From Planctomycetaceae bacterium (lineage in GTDB: Bacteria; Planctomycetota; Planctomycetia; Pirellulales; Pirellulaceae), in NCBI GenBank assembly GCA_003506095.1, contig DNWZ01000263.1:2363-11495 (forward strand): DNA of 9,133 nt. The letters run 5' to 3'. The notes below the pieces were generated by a model that had not been told where the DNA came from, did not search any database, and saw only the letters and a list, made by a program, of their open reading frames with translations. Shown here in pieces: positions 7,046 to 9,133 of the stretch. Made by a program: the position numbers and the translations under genes. How positions within the stretch are numbered: the stretch's first letter is position 1; every line of letters starts with the position of its first letter.

Positions 7046-7802
7046 GGATGCTCACCCCACCGTCGACCACTAAGGTTTGGCCTTGAATCAAATCACTTAA
7101 TGGGCTGGCCAGAAAAGCGACCACGTCGGAAACATCGTTCGCCGTTAACGTTCGCTCACCCAACATCATTCGCGCGTGTGCCGCTTTCAGAATGTTGTCA
7201 ACGTCAGGCATCGTCGCCACGGCGTCAGTTGCGACGATGCCGGGCAATACACAATTGAAGTTGATTCCGCGCGGGCCATATTCCAATGCCAGATGACGAA
7301 TCAGGCTTTCCAAAGCAGCCTTGGATGCTCCGATCGCGGCATAATTTGGCACCGCCCACATCGATCCATGGCTAGAAACTGCAATGACTTTGCCTTGATA
7401 CGATGACTTGGCCAACGAATCGGCTGCCGCTTGCACCAACCAGAGAACCGCAGCCGAGTTTGTACGAATCGTCGATTCAAAAGACGCTGGCGTCAAATCG
7501 CTGGCCGGGCGAAATCCGCCTGCGGCAACATTGCTGACCACGATGTCGATCCCTTCAAAACGCTCCTCCACCGCTTGTATCATCGCCACCGCGTCATCAC
7601 GCTGTGCCACATCGGCCCGCACCGCGAACGACCGCCGACCGAGTCCGTGAATCGCTCGCACGACCTCCGCAGCTTCGTCCGCAGACGAAAGAAAGTTGAT
7701 CGCCACATCAGCCCCCAGTTCCGCTAAACGCAGCGCACAAGATTTTCCAATCCCGCGACTCGCACCGGTCACCAAGGCTCGTTTTCCACGCAGGTCGATC
7801 AC
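7038..7802 (-). CDS. SDR-family reductase, FabL-like (enoyl-ACP reductase III type)
   Basis: This 254-residue NAD(P)H-dependent short-chain dehydrogenase has the Rossmann motif TGASRGIG at 12-19, the structural Asn region SNVAAGG at 90-96, Asn115, Ser143/144, and a C-terminal GQTLVVDGG at 241-249. The active site is unusual: Tyr154 and Lys161 are separated by six residues (YAAIGASK), not the three of FabG and most SDRs. That spacing, the following AALESL stretch and the C-terminal half resemble, from memory, Bacillus subtilis FabL, which reduces enoyl-ACP. A role in saturating or otherwise reducing a carrier-bound acyl chain fits the surrounding genes. The start is GTG at 7802, 31 nt after the Rieske gene; the ribosome site is weak (GGGA 9 nt upstream). 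Automatic annotation may label it FabG; the Y-x6-K spacing argues against a plain ketoreductase. Confidence 0.92.
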   Translation of the reverse strand: MIDLRGKRALVTGASRGIGKSCALRLAELGADVAINFLSSADEAAEVVRAIHGLGRRSFAVRADVAQRDDAVAMIQAVEERFEGIDIVVSNVAAGGFRPASDLTPASFESTIRTNSAAVLWLVQAAADSLAKSSYQGKVIAVSSHGSMWAVPNYAAIGASKAALESLIRHLALEYGPRGINFNCVLPGIVATDAVATMPDVDNILKAAHARMMLGERTLTANDVSDVVAFLASPLSDLIQGQTLVVDGGVSIRV

Positions 7803-7833
7803 GGTCGAATATCCCGTATGATGTAAATGTTCA

Positions 7834-8934
7834 TCACTGGCCGTTCGGTGCCGCCCAGTATTTATGGAACGCGTCTAATCGCTCTTCACAACGCCCGAAG
7901 ATCCCGTGATCTACTGCGCCGCGTTTTCCGTTTTGTACGAGCGGAAATATCGTAGCATCTTCCATGAATATTTTCATCGCAATGCGAGCGGACATGCGTC
8001 GCATGCCCCATGCCCACAGATGCTTCAGTCGTCCCGGACGACTGGGTGAACGCCCGAGTCCGATCACGGTCATCTGGCATCGTTGGGCCGACAGTGGTTC
8101 GATTTGATAAACCAAAGTAATCGTCTCGGTCAATGACGCCATCAAGTTTGGAAACAAATGGATGTGTTGATAACGCGGGTCGAAACTGCCGGTTAACCAC
8201 CGTATCGAAGCCTCTTCAAGTCGCTCCACCAAACTCTTGCCGCGTGACTCGGTTTGAAAGGTCGTCCCCTTTGCATTGAACTGATGAAGGGTTGCTTCTT
8301 CGCCAGGATCGCTACCAAATGTTTTTGCATGCACTTCGTCCAAATGGTAAGACTCCAACGACGCTTCGACGGGAATTTTCCAATTTGCTTCGTAGGTCAG
8401 TCGATTGAATAGATTCAGTTTCCAGTCTTTGGCGTCGGTAGCCACTTGCAACGGTTTTTCAAACTCTCCCAACCACTCGCTCAGCGTTTGATCGCATTGG
8501 GCGAATCGCACGAAAACAAGTTGCCCCACCGTGTCGACATCAAAGCCCTCAAGCCGATGGCGCTGGCGATCGAAATTTGGAAAATTCTTTGCACCAGGGA
8601 TGCGTCGAGTTTGACCATCGGATCCGTACTGCCATCCGTGGTAGCGACATTTCAGCTCGGCCGTGTTTCCCATTCCCTCATCGATCAACTGGCAATGTCG
8701 ATGAGCGCAAACGTTTCGAAATGCGACCAGTTGTTCGTCGAACCGGCGAACAACGATAGGAACTCCAAGCACGTGGCAAGCGATGTAATCGCCGGTTGAT
8801 GCCAACTGGCCGGTTGTTCCAATCAGGTGCCAAGCTGAACTTCTCAGACGTGTCACGTCTTGATCGTGATACTGGGAATCGCAATAAGATTCCGGCCCCA
8901 ATTTCGGAATCGTGCTGGTGGTCGCCTGATACAT
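7834..8934 (-). CDS. Rieske non-haem iron oxygenase (aromatic-ring-hydroxylating dioxygenase alpha-subunit type)
   Basis: This 366-residue enzyme has an N-terminal Rieske [2Fe-2S] domain with ligands C76-A-H78 and C96-R-Y-H99 separated by 17 residues, followed by the usual GWQYGSDGQ. The catalytic domain shows the mononuclear iron site: N184, then ESYHLDEVH with His197 and His202, and a C-terminal EDATIFPLVQNG in which Asp326 is the likely third ligand. Length is in the range of oxygenase alpha subunits and single-component Rieske monooxygenases. No beta subunit, ferredoxin or reductase gene is visible, so electrons must come from elsewhere. The ATG at 8934 is only 6 nt after the upstream stop, with AGG inside the end of the preceding gene, so translation is probably coupled. 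In this operon it may hydroxylate, desaturate or cyclise a polyketide or fatty chain, as family members do in other natural-product pathways; the substrate is unknown. Confidence 0.93.
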   Translation of the reverse strand: MYQATTSTIPKLGPESYCDSQYHDQDVTRLRSSAWHLIGTTGQLASTGDYIACHVLGVPIVVRRFDEQLVAFRNVCAHRHCQLIDEGMGNTAELKCRYHGWQYGSDGQTRRIPGAKNFPNFDRQRHRLEGFDVDTVGQLVFVRFAQCDQTLSEWLGEFEKPLQVATDAKDWKLNLFNRLTYEANWKIPVEASLESYHLDEVHAKTFGSDPGEEATLHQFNAKGTTFQTESRGKSLVERLEEASIRWLTGSFDPRYQHIHLFPNLMASLTETITLVYQIEPLSAQRCQMTVIGLGRSPSRPGRLKHLWAWGMRRMSARIAMKIFMEDATIFPLVQNGKRGAVDHGIFGRCEERLDAFHKYWAAPNGQ

Positions 8935-8940
8935 TACGGA

Positions 8941-9133
8941 TCAACCTATCCAGTGGATTCGATAGTCTCGGATGGACAACAGTTGGTCGTTGTTCAAGCC
9001 GATCAGGTCGGCTTCAAGTGTCATTCCTTTTTCGTCTTTGCTGGTCGTGCGAATCAGAACGCATAACGGTTCGCCCGGATCCGGCAACCGTCCCAAATAG
9101 ATGCATCCGAACCGCACCGGCAGGCTGGCCCTT
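8941..9133 (-). CDS. C-terminus of a polyketide-synthase dehydratase-like (hot-dog) protein, partial
   Basis: The final 63 codons of a gene run in from the right-hand edge and end at a TGA at 8943-8941. The visible peptide contains LPVRFGCIYLGRLPDPGEPL, then a beta-strand-like stretch with DEKGMTLEADLIGL, and ends in IRDYRIHWIG. This pattern (LPV, then a pair of strands with PxPGEPL, then a strand pair ending in an arginine/histidine-rich tail) resembles the C-terminal half of PKS-type dehydratase double hot-dog domains at the end of iterative type I synthases. The assignment is by pattern memory over a short fragment, so a free-standing hot-dog thioesterase/dehydratase or an unrelated protein remains possible. 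It is the upstream neighbour of the Rieske gene by 6 nt and so part of the same operon. Confidence 0.6.
   Translation of the reverse strand, partial: RASLPVRFGCIYLGRLPDPGEPLCVLIRTTSKDEKGMTLEADLIGLNNDQLLSIRDYRIHWIG

Noticed and set aside
8446..8799. 117-codon plus-strand frame opposite the Rieske gene
   Set aside because: The minus-strand frame carries all Rieske and iron ligands; the plus frame shows no motif.

Overview
The window reads as chromosomal DNA of a planctomycete, most likely Pirellulaceae (Rhodopirellula-like). This rests on the medium GC content, the frequent GTG/TTG starts with weak or absent Shine-Dalgarno sites, and the large insertions in otherwise standard transporter proteins. 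It is an inference from style, not from a marker gene. All eight recognisable genes are on the minus strand, so transcription runs from the high-coordinate end to the low-coordinate end. No tRNA, rRNA, CRISPR array or insertion sequence was seen.

Region A (about 4450-9133) looks like the downstream half of a lipid or polyketide biosynthesis operon. In order of transcription it holds: the last 63 codons of a protein whose C-terminus resembles a polyketide-synthase dehydratase (hot-dog) domain; a Rieske non-haem iron oxygenase; an SDR with the unusual Y-x6-K active site of FabL-type enoyl-ACP reductases; a stand-alone condensation-superfamily acyltransferase with an HHxxxDG motif; and an unrecognised membrane-anchored extracytoplasmic protein. 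Junctions are tight (6 nt gap, 31 nt gap, 8 nt overlap, 22 nt gap). The gene set suggests that a chain is built on a carrier protein, reduced by the SDR, oxidised by the Rieske enzyme and transferred to an alcohol or amine by the HHxxxDG enzyme. The product is unknown, and the core synthase lies mostly outside the window.

Region B (3836-4449) is a 614 bp stretch with no convincing gene. It holds a small hairpin just after the biosynthetic operon, a short tandem CACGAAGG repeat next to a run of eight G, a 48-codon open frame that may be a gene remnant, and a possible -10 element in front of the next operon.

Region C (1-3835) is an oligopeptide/dipeptide-type ABC importer operon: a substrate-binding protein, then the OppB-type permease, then the OppC-type permease, which runs off the window edge. 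The OppB stop and OppC start overlap as GTGA. Both the binding protein and OppC carry extra periplasmic sequence (roughly 120 and 100 residues) not found in the standard Opp/Dpp proteins. The ATPase subunits are expected beyond position 1 but are not visible here.
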